Part shown: positions 7,924 to 16,374 of the stretch, piece after piece
Numbering within the stretch: position 1 is the first letter of the stretch
How the letters are laid out: each line of letters opens with the position of its first letter
Assembly (NCBI RefSeq): GCF_030813435.1
Contig: NZ_JAUSUG010000011.1
Coordinates: 1-64,000 of the forward strand
Reading direction: 5' to 3'
DNA length: 64,000 nt
Source: Evansella vedderi
GTDB lineage: Bacteria > Bacillota > Bacilli > Bacillales > Salisediminibacteriaceae
The notes under the pieces: model-generated
Seen by the model: the letters and a program-made list of their open reading frames with translations, nothing else
What the model was told of the DNA's origin: nothing
Databases searched by the model: none
Position numbers and translations under genes: made by a program

Positions 7924-9270
7924 TTAGCTTATTTTTTCTAGTAACGAGGTAAATTCCAGCTCTTCAAAAACTTCAAGTGTTCCATTTCTGTTTAATTTAA
8001 TGCGTAAATCATCCAAGTTAATATTTTGAATGTCTGGAACATCAGTACGAATAGTGACTAGTTTCTTACTCAAGTAAGCGTCGTCTTTCCCTTCATCTAA
8101 TTTCTTTTTCTTAGCCCCTTTTATTTCATCTATGTTTGCGTAGATGTCATCTAATGAAGAGTAAGAAGCGAGAAGGTCTAGCGCACCTTTAAGGCCGATC
8201 CCGTTGATACCAGGTATGTTATCGCTACTTTTACCAGATTCCCCCATTATTGCTTTAGCATCAATCCATTGGTAAGGTTGAATCCCGTATTTCTCTATGA
8301 AATTATCTTTAGAGATAACCACATCTTGCTTTTTCTCTCGATAAACTTGAAAAACATTACCATCTAATAATTGGTATAAATCTTTGTCGTTACTCACCAT
8401 GTAACAAGGCGTTCCCTTTTTATTGGACCATTCCTTAACGAAAGTACCAATGAGGTCATCAGCTTCAAAGCTATCGACTTTGAAATAAGGAATAGACATT
8501 TTATCCAATACATATTGCAGGGTGTCGAATTGCTCCTTTAAGATAGGATCTGTTTCCTCTCGTAATCCTTTGTATTCAGGATGAATCTGACGTCTAAAGG
8601 TAGAAGATCTACTCACATCAAACGTTACTGCTAAATTGGTAGGCTTATATATTTCTAGCAATTTAAACAACATGTTTATGAAACCATACACACCATTTGT
8701 ATATCTTCCGTCAGCTGTTCTCATTAAATCATCTGTACCTCTATAAGCGGTTGCAAAATGACTTCGTGACAACATATTATTCCCGTCAATGACTACTAGA
8801 GTTTCATCAGGAGTTTTACTCTTCTTGCGAATAGAAGTTACCTTCTCATTTGTATTTATTTCTTGTTGCGGAACCCCTTTTTCCCATTCAATCTTAAAGA
8901 TTCCATCTTCAGCAATTAACGTATTGATTGTTTTCGACTTCTGCTTCATACCTGATGAAATCAAATGATTTGTTAAGTCCTCTATCAAACATTTACACGA
9001 CTCAACATTTAGTTTCTCTTGAATGTTTAGCTTAATTCCTTCTTCTCCCTTAACTAAACGATCATCTACCGAACAATCTTTAACTTCTCCCTCAGATAGA
9101 AGAACTTCCATCCAACCATTTCGTACAGTAATCCCTTCAACCTTACGAACTGACTTCTCCTTTTTTAATTGAGCTATTAAACTCAGTAGACATGTTTTAA
9201 TAGTAATGAACGTGTGCCTATTTGGTAACGCCACACGACATGCCTTGATTGTTTCAGAGCTTTTCATCAT
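7924..9270 (-). CDS. FEN/PolA-type 5'-3' exonuclease with N-terminal extension
   Basis: About 449 residues. Residues from about 157 onward form a 5'-3' exonuclease domain like the N-terminal domain of DNA polymerase I: VVIDGNNMLSR, LAVTFDVSRSSTFRRQ, SFEADDLIGTF, VSNDKDLYQLL and an H3TH region DNIPGINGIGLKGALDLL. No polymerase domain follows. It would remove RNA primers or flaps during replication. The first 155 residues match no family I recognise. The ATG at 9270 (AAAGGAGAGG upstream) is preferred, because a longer frame runs into the type-B leader. Confidence 0.85.
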   Translation of the reverse strand: MMKSSETIKACRVALPNRHTFITIKTCLLSLIAQLKKEKSVRKVEGITVRNGWMEVLLSEGEVKDCSVDDRLVKGEEGIKLNIQEKLNVESCKCLIEDLTNHLISSGMKQKSKTINTLIAEDGIFKIEWEKGVPQQEINTNEKVTSIRKKSKTPDETLVVIDGNNMLSRSHFATAYRGTDDLMRTADGRYTNGVYGFINMLFKLLEIYKPTNLAVTFDVSRSSTFRRQIHPEYKGLREETDPILKEQFDTLQYVLDKMSIPYFKVDSFEADDLIGTFVKEWSNKKGTPCYMVSNDKDLYQLLDGNVFQVYREKKQDVVISKDNFIEKYGIQPYQWIDAKAIMGESGKSSDNIPGINGIGLKGALDLLASYSSLDDIYANIDEIKGAKKKKLDEGKDDAYLSKKLVTIRTDVPDIQNINLDDLRIKLNRNGTLEVFEELEFTSLLEKIS

Positions 9271-9312
9271 TAAACCTCTCCTTTCAAAAATTTGTATTGG
9301 TGTTTTTGTATA

Positions 9313-9497
9313 TAAAAAAATCACCTTATAGAGAGCTATTAGTCCAAAAAATACAGACTATCAAGCACCTATAAGGTGATTTTGAGCACAAGTGTCCCAT
9401 CTATGTAAATCATCAATTCAATCAGTCAAATACTTCTGGCCGCGTGGCTGGAAGTTAGAATAAAAAATAATTAATTATTTATAAACCTATTATAACA
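9313..9497 (-). promoter_or_regulatory. extended -10 promoter and type-B leader (CAYGCG hairpin plus branched terminator)
   Basis: On the minus strand TGTTATAAT (9489-9497) is an extended -10. About 30 bases on is the hairpin GCC-ACGC-GGC flanked by ACTTC/GAAGT arms (9432-9455). Then come terminator arms ATCACCTTATAG and CTATAAGGTGAT with TTTTTTT, enclosing a TAGTC...GACTA arm. The exonuclease gene follows. Confidence 0.72.
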
Positions 9498-9534
9498 TAG
9501 AGATTGTTTCAAAAGTAGTGATACTTAAAAGCTA

Positions 9535-9831
9535 TCACCCATACGTTGAAAAAATTTGAGAAAGGGCTAAAAAGGAAATGCTAATAGCTATCGAGAAAGT
9601 AACAATTCTTATTTTAAATGAGATCGTTTGATCTTTCCTAATTCGAGCCACAATCCAATCCAACGACCACCATATTGTAAATATAATAGGCCAAAAATTA
9701 GGAATTAAAAATACGCCGATACTTACAGGAATCCAAAAATTAGTCATCAAAAGTTCGTAAATGAAAAAACTATAATGAATAGTGATATACACACCCAAAG
9801 ATATCAATTGATTTTTCATTTTTCCCCCCAT
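9535..9831 (-). CDS. 98-residue membrane protein
   Basis: Three hydrophobic segments separated by short loops; GGGGGG lies upstream of the ATG. A hairpin AAGGGATCGC/GCGGTCCCTT at about 9860-9890 lies in its leader without a U-tract. No family is recognised. Confidence 0.55.
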   Translation of the reverse strand: MGGKMKNQLISLGVYITIHYSFFIYELLMTNFWIPVSIGVFLIPNFWPIIFTIWWSLDWIVARIRKDQTISFKIRIVTFSIAISISFLALSQIFSTYG

Positions 9832-9988
9832 TTATTTAATCTGGACTGATTAAAGCTTAAGGGACCGCTTTTAAATAGCGATCCCTTCATTTTTAGAATA
9901 AATCTTCTCCTACTTGATGAAAAATACTTATCCCCTACTACCATTTAACATGAGAATCATAACGATATAAAAGATGGTTCCGTACACT

Positions 9989-10126
9989 TTACTCTACGGT
10001 GTATTGTTGTATATTATTAATTTCGTTAAAGTCATGTAAAGGAGCCATATGAATGGTGTTTTTACAGCCCATAGTTATACCTAACATCAGTATAACTATA
10101 AAAGCTAATGCTATTCTTATTCTCAT
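9989..10126 (-). CDS. 45-residue small lipoprotein
   Basis: The frame starts MRIRIALAFIVILMLGITMGC, a classic lipoprotein signal with Cys 21, followed by only 24 residues (KNTIHMAPLHDF...). AAGGGTGAAAG precedes the ATG. Tiny lipoproteins occur in transfer systems as VirB7 or exclusion-type proteins, but nothing here proves such a role. It lies downstream of the 68-residue gene in the same orientation. Confidence 0.6.
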   Translation of the reverse strand: MRIRIALAFIVILMLGITMGCKNTIHMAPLHDFNEINNIQQYTVE

Positions 10127-10165
10127 TTCTTTCACCCTTTCTTTAAGAAAGAAGATACAAAATCA

Positions 10166-10372
10166 TTATTCTTTGATAAAGATTCGATCATCCGTCTGTA
10201 AATTACAATCCACTTTAATGCTACGAATAGCTTCCTTAAATTCGTTTGCAATGACAACAAGATCCGTATATTGAATTTGCGTTAATTGTCCTTCATTTTC
10301 TTGCATGAAATCTTGTACTTTTTCATAAGCATTTTCTAACTCCTTGATACTCTTCTCTAAACTTCCAGCCAT
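10166..10372 (-). CDS. 68-residue helical hypothetical protein
   Basis: An acidic coiled helical protein (MAGSLEKSIKELENAYEKVQ...) with AAGGGGGAATAAC upstream of the ATG. It lies in a run of small genes following the 112-residue membrane protein. No family is recognised. Confidence 0.55.
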   Translation of the reverse strand: MAGSLEKSIKELENAYEKVQDFMQENEGQLTQIQYTDLVVIANEFKEAIRSIKVDCNLQTDDRIFIKE

Positions 10373-10421
10373 GATAGTTATTCCCCCTTAAATTTTTGTA
10401 TTGTTTGATGATTAACCAACT

Positions 10422-10634
10422 CTATCGAGCCTGTCGCACTTCTTTATCTTTCCTTTTTTTTAACTCACTATGGTAAGTTGCAATATCCTCTTTTAAACCT
10501 TTAACTGTTTCGAATTCAAAGTTTTCAAGAGCTAACTTCAATTCTGTTTTTGCAACCGCTAATCGTTCTAATAATTCCTCTTTCGATAATTCATTTGGCA
10601 TTTTTACCTCAATTCTCTTTCCGATTGAACTCAT
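10422..10634 (-). CDS. 70-residue coiled-coil hypothetical protein
   Basis: A charged helical protein (KEELLERLAVAKTELKLALENFEFE) resembling a short UvrB/UvrC-motif-like helix pair. No family is assigned. GAGAGGAGAAAG precedes the ATG. It is part of the 11.0-10.0 kb run. Confidence 0.55.
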   Translation of the reverse strand: MSSIGKRIEVKMPNELSKEELLERLAVAKTELKLALENFEFETVKGLKEDIATYHSELKKRKDKEVRQAR

Positions 10635-10656
10635 AACACTTTCTCCTCTCTTTTAA

Positions 10657-10995
10657 TTATTGGTAATAACGCTTCATAAACCAATCCTTGTAAGCTTGGA
10701 TAGGGTGTTTAATAAAATAAACCCATTTTGATTTTTGCCTGTTGCCTTGCTTCTGTTTTCTGTTCAGCACAAATGGAATCATAACCGGCAGCCAAAGTAG
10801 ACTATAGACAAAGACAAAGTTGATAAAACCAGGTATGGTATTCAATACTGGGTCCCAAATCTCATATCGTTCATCTTCTTCTCTAATTTTGGCAAGTAAG
10901 AATATAATAAAGTTAATGAATGCCCCTATCAAAAAATAGGAGATTATAACTGCTAGTATCAATACATCCCATTTCTCTTCTTGTATCCACCCCAA
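10657..10995 (-). CDS. membrane protein, TTG start
   Basis: About 112 residues with two or three transmembrane segments (ILAVIISYFLIGAFINFIIF and FINFVFVYSLLWLPVMIPFV) and a basic C-terminus. The TTG at 10995 lies nine bases after AAAGGAG. A longer frame to 11028 starts inside the terminator of the leader and is rejected. No family is recognised. Confidence 0.6.
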   Translation of the reverse strand: MGWIQEEKWDVLILAVIISYFLIGAFINFIIFLLAKIREEDERYEIWDPVLNTIPGFINFVFVYSLLWLPVMIPFVLNRKQKQGNRQKSKWVYFIKHPIQAYKDWFMKRYYQ

Positions 10996-11016
10996 ATCAC
11001 AGCTCTCCTTTTCCAA

Positions 11017-11129
11017 CGAAAAAAGCACACACTAATCCCACGGTAAAAACAATAGGACTAATGCGTGCTTCGCATTTAATATATTCGATTGATGTTAATT
11101 ATAATATAACATAAAAATGAGTATAACAA
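11017..11129 (-). promoter_or_regulatory. promoter plus type-A attenuator leader
   Basis: TTGTTA (11124-11129), 17 bases, TATTAT (11101-11106). Then GCGAAGCACGCATTAGTCC pairs with GGGATTAGTGTGTGC followed by TTTTTTCG. This is nearly the same element as at 32858-32916, 22 kb away before an unrelated gene. Confidence 0.75.
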
Positions 11130-11164
11130 AAGCACAGATACGCAAATGGAATAGAAATCTAATA

Positions 11165-11347
11165 TTATTTTACTTCTATTGTTTGGCCCTCTTTTATTCC
11201 TCTTAGAAATTCATTCATTTCTTTTATTTCTTTATCTTGAACTGAAGGTTCCTCCCCTTCTTCATGATATCCTATCATCTCTTCTATCTCAGCTTCTTTA
11301 ATAGCATCTAGTAAAAATCTTAATTGATTTGTAGTTACTTTTAACAT
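11165..11347 (-). CDS. 60-residue acidic hypothetical protein
   Basis: Starts MLKVTTNQLRFLLDAIKEAE; GAGGAGAAGG precedes the ATG. No family is recognised. It is last in the 12.0-11.1 kb run. Confidence 0.5.
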   Translation of the reverse strand: MLKVTTNQLRFLLDAIKEAEIEEMIGYHEEGEEPSVQDKEIKEMNEFLRGIKEGQTIEVK

Positions 11348-11390
11348 GTTACCTTCTCCTCTTATTAACTATTTTATCTAGTTCTTTTCA

Positions 11391-11666
11391 CTATTCATTA
11401 CCCGATTTAAGTCTATCTATTTTCTCTATTTCTTGCTCTAATTGATGCATATAAACCAACTTTTCTCCGCTCGACGGAGCTGATAATGCCTTAGTATATA
11501 AATCGACTATTTGCATATAGGTTCCTTCTAATTCACTATCAACACCTGTTTTATCGGCTTTAGGCATCATATCAATGTATTTATTAATCTCTCGTTGGAT
11601 GATTTCTTGGTCCTTATGTTGCTGTAGTTTAAATTTTATAGTAAGTAAATCCAATATACGAATCAT
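11391..11666 (-). CDS. 91-residue helical hypothetical protein
   Basis: A helical, charged protein (MIRILDLLTIKFKLQQHKDQ...). It begins about 20 bases after the 99-residue gene and is probably co-transcribed. No family is recognised, and no strong Shine-Dalgarno is visible. Confidence 0.5.
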   Translation of the reverse strand: MIRILDLLTIKFKLQQHKDQEIIQREINKYIDMMPKADKTGVDSELEGTYMQIVDLYTKALSAPSSGEKLVYMHQLEQEIEKIDRLKSGNE

Positions 11667-11686
11667 TAACTCAACATACTTTATAT

Positions 11687-11986
11687 TTAATCACCCTTTC
11701 TCTCTACCAACTTTTCCAACTCAGATAATTCTTGTGATAATAAATTTGTATATTCGTCTTTATCTGGAACTTGTTCGGTTTTATAGCTTTTTTGCAGAAG
11801 GTCTAAAATGTTTCGATACTTCTGTTTTGTTTCTTCAGGTAATTTGGAGAGATACGGTTTAACCTCTTCTGCAATAACTTTTATTTCATCTAATATAATT
11901 TCTGCATCCTCGCCATCCAATTTTACATATACACTACTTAACTTTATAAATCTCATAAAGCTCGATGTGATTTCTTTGGTTAACAT
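11687..11986 (-). CDS. 99-residue helical hypothetical protein
   Basis: Starts MLTKEITSSFMRFIKLSSVY; TTTGGAGGTGTTGTAT precedes the ATG at 11986, which is preferred over an upstream in-frame ATG. Acidic and helical. No family is recognised. Confidence 0.55.
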   Translation of the reverse strand: MLTKEITSSFMRFIKLSSVYVKLDGEDAEIILDEIKVIAEEVKPYLSKLPEETKQKYRNILDLLQKSYKTEQVPDKDEYTNLLSQELSELEKLVERKGD

Positions 11987-12102
11987 ATACAACACCTCCA
12001 AAACATTAATAATGCACCGTTATGTTAATAATCATTTCCTTTCTATGTCCTAATATTCCCTTTATTATCTTTATAACAAACAATTAGCATTATGTCTAAA
12101 CA

Positions 12103-12141
12103 TAAAAAAACAACGCTTTAGATCATAAATCTAAAGCGCTG
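12103..12141 (-). terminator. intrinsic terminator
   Basis: AGCGCTTTAGAT/ATCTAAAGCGTT stem followed on the minus strand by TTTTTTTATG. It overlaps the end of the 62-residue gene and closes the 12.8-12.1 kb unit. Confidence 0.85.
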
Positions 12142-12319
12142 TTTTTAATTCTTCGGATTCTCCATAAAATTTTCTTTTGTATTCCTCGATGGTATGTAAT
12201 TGAGCTGCTCTCTTCCTTACTTCTTCATCGCATTCAGCGACTTTCAAGTGATATAAGCATTCACGGATGAGGATGTTCACCTCATCCAGAGAATACTTAG
12301 GTGCTGGCTGTTTTGCCAT
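12131..12319 (-). CDS. 62-residue hypothetical protein
   Basis: Starts MAKQPAPKYSLDEVNILIRE; AGGAGGAGTG precedes the ATG at 12319. Follows the 141-residue membrane-protein gene closely and shares its terminator. No family is recognised. Confidence 0.55.
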   Translation of the reverse strand: MAKQPAPKYSLDEVNILIRECLYHLKVAECDEEVRKRAAQLHTIEEYKRKFYGESEELKTAL

Positions 12320-12333
12320 TTCAAACACTCCTC

Positions 12334-12759
12334 CTATTTCTTCAATTCTTCGTTCATTGCTTTAATTATGTCATCTAGTTCGTCTGTGGAGTTTTTGTTA
12401 ATTATTTTACCAGCCTTTCTTTCTAGTAATTTTAATCCTGCATATCCAGCAGCCACCGAAATACCAGCTGTAGAGATTAACAACCATACTTCAGCAGATG
12501 GGATATCAATTAAATTCACTAAAAGGTCAATTGTGATGTGTAAGGCTACAGTACCTAAACTGTTTACCACTAAGCTAGCTCCTATACCAAAAAACATTTC
12601 AGTAAACGAGCCGAAATCAATGGCATTAGGCTTAGTTTTGTAGACCTTATACTTCATTAACACAAATTCTTTCCTTTTATTTAAACTGTAGAGAAAACCT
12701 CCGAAAGCACCCCCTACAACAATTACAAATACCAACAACATTACTTGTATTATACTCAT
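12334..12759 (-). CDS. membrane protein with two or three TM segments
   Basis: 141 residues. An N-terminal TM (about 3-24), a basic loop, then two glycine/alanine-rich hydrophobic stretches (about 55-85 and 90-110) and a charged tail. GAAGGGAGTG precedes the ATG. Its leader holds a terminator-like hairpin. No family is recognised. Confidence 0.6.
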   Translation of the reverse strand: MSIIQVMLLVFVIVVGGAFGGFLYSLNKRKEFVLMKYKVYKTKPNAIDFGSFTEMFFGIGASLVVNSLGTVALHITIDLLVNLIDIPSAEVWLLISTAGISVAAGYAGLKLLERKAGKIINKNSTDELDDIIKAMNEELKK

Positions 12760-12794
12760 TTAAAATCACTCCCTTCAAAAAAAGTTTTGGAAAA

Positions 12795-12900
12795 ATCAAA
12801 AAGCCCATAGAAAAGCATAGTGAAAATTCCACTAACTTCCCTACAGGCAATTAAAAATCAAAAAATGGACACAAAATGCCCTTTCCATTCTAATAGTTAA
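12795..12900 (-). promoter_or_regulatory. leader with terminator-like hairpin
   Basis: On the minus strand TTCTAAT/ATTAGAA and AATGGA/TCCATT hairpins are followed by a stem ending in ATGGGCTTTTTG, placed before the ribosome-binding site. The layout resembles the other leaders, but the CAYGCG and GAAGCAC motifs are absent. Confidence 0.4.
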
Positions 12901-13093
12901 ACATTAGAAACACTTGTTTCTAAATGAATTTAGCTTTAAAAAGCTATTAGAATCGAAAGGACGCTTGTCCACTCGTGAATTACAAAAAATTAAATTAAAT
13001 ATAATTATATTATATAATAGTTTACTGGAGGTTAAAAGTACTTATGGGAAATTGAACTGGAATTCTTTCCAGTTTTTATTACTATCTACAAAT

Positions 13094-14997
13094 CGGGTAG
13101 GAGGCTGAACATTAATTGATCAGCCGACCTCCCACACCACCGTACGTACCGATCGGTATACGGCGGTTCCTAAGTTTACATTCGAACAGTTTTAAGATAA
13201 TCCGTGAAGAATACGTAGCCTGCCTGTCTTAGACGGGCATCAGTTACAGATGTATTTAAGATATGGCTGTTGGCGACTCGCCAATAGCCTTTTCTTGTGC
13301 ATGCGAATTTGAATGCGGTGTTGTGGTCAAAATTTAGTTTACGTAGCATTGTATATCGGGTTCGTATTCGTTTCCAACGTTTCCAGATATACATTCGCAA
13401 TCTCCGCCTTAGCCATTCGTCCGTCTTCTTGAGCAGGTTCTTCATGTCCGCAAGTTTGAAGTAATTGACCCATCCAGTGATGAACTGTTTTAATTTTAAT
13501 TTCAATTGTTCGTAACCGAGTCCATTACTTCTCGTGGTAATCTCTCTCACTCTTGCCTTCATCTTCTTCACGCTCTTGGTATGGACTCTTAGTTTGATGC
13601 CATCTTTCGATGGATAGAATCCGTAACCGAGGAACTTTATCTTTCCGATGTAGGCAACTGTCGTTTTCTCCCGATTCACTTTGAGTCTAAGCTTGTCTTC
13701 GATGTAAGGTAGGATATGTCTTAGTATTCTTTGCGCCGATCTTTTCGTCCTGGCAAAGAGGATCATATCGTCCGCATATCTGACAAACTTTATTTCTCTT
13801 CGTTCTAGTTCATGGTCGAGTTCATTGAGCATGATGTTACTGCATAACGGACTGATGTTCCCGCCTTGTATAAGTCCAAGTTTTGTTTCTTCGAATTCCC
13901 CTCGATTCATTGCCCCTGCGTTAAGATACTTGTGTATGAGGGATATAACCCTACCGTCCTTGATCGTTCTTGATAAGATTTCGATCATCTTCGATTGGTT
14001 CACCGTATCGAAGAATTTCTCCAAGTCCATGTCAACGACATAGGTGTATCCCTGGTTGGCATATTCCTTGCACTTTCTCAGTGCATCATGAGCACTTCTT
14101 CTCGGTCTGAAACCGTAGCTGGTTTCCGCGAATTGAGGTTCGAAGATTGGTGACAGGACTTGCGTTATCGCTTGTTGTAGCACTCTGTCTACTGCCGTTG
14201 GGATGCCCAACGTACGCATTGTTCCATTGTCTTTGGGAATTTCTACCCTGCGGACTGGATTCGGACGGTATTTCCCGTCCAAGACGAGCTTCTTGAGTTC
14301 CTCTCCATTGTCTTTGAGATATTGTAGAAGATGCTCTACTTCCATCCCATCGACTCCGTGTGCCCCTTTGTTTCTCTTCACCTGTTTGTAGGCTTGGTTG
14401 AGATTGTGTCGGCTCAAGATTCGCTCTAGAAGTTCGTCCTCTCGGCTGTTGGTGTTGGTGTGGTCTGTTTCAGTTATCCTCTTGTCAGTAAGCGCTCCCG
14501 CATACCCTTCGTGTTCCGCACTATCTCTTTGCGGGTAGCCCTTGCCACAGCAAGGTATTCTGCTTTCTTTTGTCCCGACTTTGGTAACTTTCATTGACTG
14601 AACACCTCCTTAGGTTCAACCCTTCATAACGCCGTCGACTGCGTTACTACTATGGTATCTGCTGACTTCTCACGATAAATCTTGTTTCAACCGCATGTTG
14701 CAAATGCGCTTCATGCGTCCGTGAGACCTCCCACGGTAAGACGCGTAGCTTTCATCCCATGTACCCGCCGCATTTACATCCTCGTGTCCGTGCAGTTTAT
14801 TGGATTTCGTCTTGTTATGCAGACTCATCCCACTTTGGATGCCTGATACGATTTGTGTTCCTCGGGTCGGAACTTTGCCTCCAGCTTCCTTCAGATTCCA
14901 CCTCGCGGTGGACACCCTTGCTCTTGGCTAATGGTTGGCAACTGCCAGCCCCCATAGCGGACTTTCACCGCCAAGTTACGCGCCATGCGTGGCGCAC
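13094..14997 (-). mobile_element. group II intron, probably class IIC
   Basis: On the minus strand the intron begins GTGCGCC (14997), matching the GUGYG 5' consensus. It encodes a maturase in domain IV and ends with a domain V-like hairpin (GAACCGCCGTATACC...GGTACGTACGGTGG, CGC triad) and a domain VI-like hairpin near 13094-13125. The 5' exon is an intrinsic terminator stem and U-tract (15001-15037), the typical IIC target. Total length about 1.9 kb. The exact 3' end is uncertain by several bases. Confidence 0.85.
13176..14594 (-). CDS. ltrA: group II intron reverse transcriptase/maturase
   Basis: 472 residues. RT domain blocks are NPVRRVEIPKDNG, RTLGIPTAVDRVLQQAI, SYGFRPRRSAHDAL, VVDMDLEKFFD, QGGNISPL and catalytic YADD (about residue 275). 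A maturase X domain follows, with FITGWVNYFKLADM and RRRLRMYIWKRWKRIRTR. No HNH endonuclease domain follows, as in class C introns that home via terminator structures during replication. The frame is open and full length, so it may be active. The start follows AGGAGGTGTTCAGTCA. Confidence 0.93.
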   Translation of the reverse strand: MKVTKVGTKESRIPCCGKGYPQRDSAEHEGYAGALTDKRITETDHTNTNSREDELLERILSRHNLNQAYKQVKRNKGAHGVDGMEVEHLLQYLKDNGEELKKLVLDGKYRPNPVRRVEIPKDNGTMRTLGIPTAVDRVLQQAITQVLSPIFEPQFAETSYGFRPRRSAHDALRKCKEYANQGYTYVVDMDLEKFFDTVNQSKMIEILSRTIKDGRVISLIHKYLNAGAMNRGEFEETKLGLIQGGNISPLCSNIMLNELDHELERREIKFVRYADDMILFARTKRSAQRILRHILPYIEDKLRLKVNREKTTVAYIGKIKFLGYGFYPSKDGIKLRVHTKSVKKMKARVREITTRSNGLGYEQLKLKLKQFITGWVNYFKLADMKNLLKKTDEWLRRRLRMYIWKRWKRIRTRYTMLRKLNFDHNTAFKFACTRKGYWRVANSHILNTSVTDARLRQAGYVFFTDYLKTVRM

Positions 14998-15000
14998 ATA

Positions 15001-15037
15001 AAAAAAGAGTCAAGCCATTAAAATCAATGGCTTAACC
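15001..15037 (-). terminator. intrinsic terminator, target of the intron
   Basis: AAGCCATT/AATGGCTT stem followed by GACTCTTTTTTT on the minus strand, overlapping the last codons of the zinc-finger gene. The intron starts three bases after the U-tract. Confidence 0.9.
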
Positions 15038-15317
15038 CTTTTAACTTTCCTTCAGGATCTATTAAATCCATCATATTCTTATCCTTGTACATTTCTTTAA
15101 GGACTTTAAAGCTAATTATATGCTGATGTTCTTCTTCACTTTTAGCATAGTACTCTACTATTGCTGCATCCAACATGGTGATCGTTTCACCGTAACACTC
15201 ACAACTTTGAAAAGGAACATCAGTTACTCTAATCTTCTCACCTGAAGTAGTTTTCACATCTCTATTTTTTGTCATTAGCTTTTCCTCCGTTTTGCATTTT
15301 TCACAGAGTGTTCCCAT
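15024..15317 (-). CDS. YgiT-type zinc-finger protein (antitoxin-like)
   Basis: About 97 residues. CEKCKTEE near the N-terminus and SCECYGETITML further on give a CxxC...CxC zinc site like YgiT/MqsA-type antitoxin N-termini. It lies directly downstream of a DUF4258 gene, a pairing seen in presumed toxin-antitoxin modules. GAGGTGATTGTC precedes the ATG at 15317. It lacks the helix-turn-helix of full-length MqsA, so DNA-binding autoregulation is not obvious. Confidence 0.7.
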   Translation of the reverse strand: MGTLCEKCKTEEKLMTKNRDVKTTSGEKIRVTDVPFQSCECYGETITMLDAAIVEYYAKSEEEHQHIISFKVLKEMYKDKNMMDLIDPEGKLKGLSH

Positions 15318-15405
15318 GACAATCACCTCACGATATTATTATGGTGATTATAACATGTTAAACTCTTGAATGACTAACCCGGAACGCTTTGGCTCCTGCG
15401 GTCAA

Positions 15406-15756
15406 TTAAAAACCAACTATATCCTTAAGACGTTCTGTAATACCAACATACACAGTAGTTACATAATAAGAACCGTCAGACTTAATGGCTACTCCTACTG
15501 TTATGTAACTTCCTTTTAAATCCTGCCCACAGATAGTTCGAAAAGGGTCTGGGTTACGGTATTTAGGATATTGTCCAATATCAAATCCTTCAACGATTGA
15601 ACCTGTCAAGATGGCAGTCGCAACATCTAAGATATCAATCCCTCTTTTCGCCATCCTGACGTCTACATGTTCTCCAAGTTTTATTTCTCCTGATTGCACT
15701 TTAGAACGCATGTCTTGTAACTCATCGCTCCAGTAGTCTTTCATATGTTTACTCAT
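15406..15756 (-). CDS. DUF4258 protein (presumed toxin of RelE/MqsR type)
   Basis: 116 residues. HVDVRMAKRGIDILDVATAILTGSIVEGF matches the H..xR..RGI..xDV...l..G.iie pattern of DUF4258, followed by a beta-sheet with SYITVGVAIKSDGSYYVTTVYV. The family fold is related to RelE/MqsR mRNA interferases, but activity here is inferred. It is paired with the YgiT-type protein downstream. GGGAGGTAGAGG precedes the start. Confidence 0.72.
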   Translation of the reverse strand: MSKHMKDYWSDELQDMRSKVQSGEIKLGEHVDVRMAKRGIDILDVATAILTGSIVEGFDIGQYPKYRNPDPFRTICGQDLKGSYITVGVAIKSDGSYYVTTVYVGITERLKDIVGF

Positions 15757-15782
15757 TGTTCCTCTACCTCCCTTTTAAAATA

Positions 15783-15835
15783 AAAAACCGCAAAGGTATG
15801 ATTGCTTTTAATAAGCTCTCTCTACCTTTACGGTT
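15783..15835 (-). terminator. hairpin with U-tract between units
   Basis: ACCGTAAAGGTA pairs with TACCTTTGCGGT, followed by TTTTTT on the minus strand. It lies between the stop of the 156-residue gene and the DUF4258 gene, so it either ends the former or attenuates the latter. Confidence 0.7.
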
Positions 15836-15842
15836 CAATTAG

Positions 15843-16313
15843 TTAACTAACTTTCTTCTTCTCTTTATTCCCTTTAAGATTTTGCATGGCATGTAGCACT
15901 TCTACTATATTCGAAAACTTCCTCATACCATTCAGCGTCACCTTACTCCAACCTTTCAGCTGATCATCCAATTCCCTTTCAATCTTTCGAGCATTCATTA
16001 CAACATGAGAAGGATGCCCCATAATTGCTGACATTGGAATTTTTAGTGGAAAGGTTTGAGGACTACCATTAAACTGTACAACAGCTATAAAGGTATCCGT
16101 TGTATACAGAAATACCTTTCTTACTTCAGCCCACTGATTGTAAGTAACTTTTTTAATCGTTGGTTTCGCTCGATTAACTAACATCTCCGCTAAACAAAAC
16201 ACTCGATAATTGGCTACTTCTTCGGCAACAGGCGGTAAAGACATTGAAATTCTACAACTCTCTTCCGATAAGCCCATACTGTTTGCAACGTCCTTAAATG
16301 TAATTTTCTCCAT
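15843..16313 (-). CDS. 156-residue hypothetical protein, possible HTH
   Basis: The N-terminus (ITFKDVANSMGLSEESCRIS) resembles a helix-turn-helix; the rest is mixed and ends in a lysine-rich tail. AAAAGGAGAGATTTC precedes the ATG. It is controlled by a type-B leader. No family is recognised, and a DNA-binding role is only a guess. Confidence 0.55.
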   Translation of the reverse strand: MEKITFKDVANSMGLSEESCRISMSLPPVAEEVANYRVFCLAEMLVNRAKPTIKKVTYNQWAEVRKVFLYTTDTFIAVVQFNGSPQTFPLKIPMSAIMGHPSHVVMNARKIERELDDQLKGWSKVTLNGMRKFSNIVEVLHAMQNLKGNKEKKKVS

Positions 16314-16374
16314 TGAAATCTCTCCTTTTTTAAAAAAGTAAATTGGTGTTTGGTTTAAAAAGATTCATAGAACG

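Noticed and set aside
10053-10274. Plus-strand 73-residue frame
   Set aside because: It is antisense to the small lipoprotein and the 68-residue gene, which have proper ribosome-binding sites.
12914-13108. Plus-strand 64-residue frame at the intron's 3' side
   Set aside because: It runs into the intron's 3' end, has no ribosome-binding site and looks like chance or a remnant.
14670-14915. 81-residue minus-strand frame upstream of the maturase gene
   Set aside because: It lies in the structured 5' part of the group II intron RNA and is not a likely protein.
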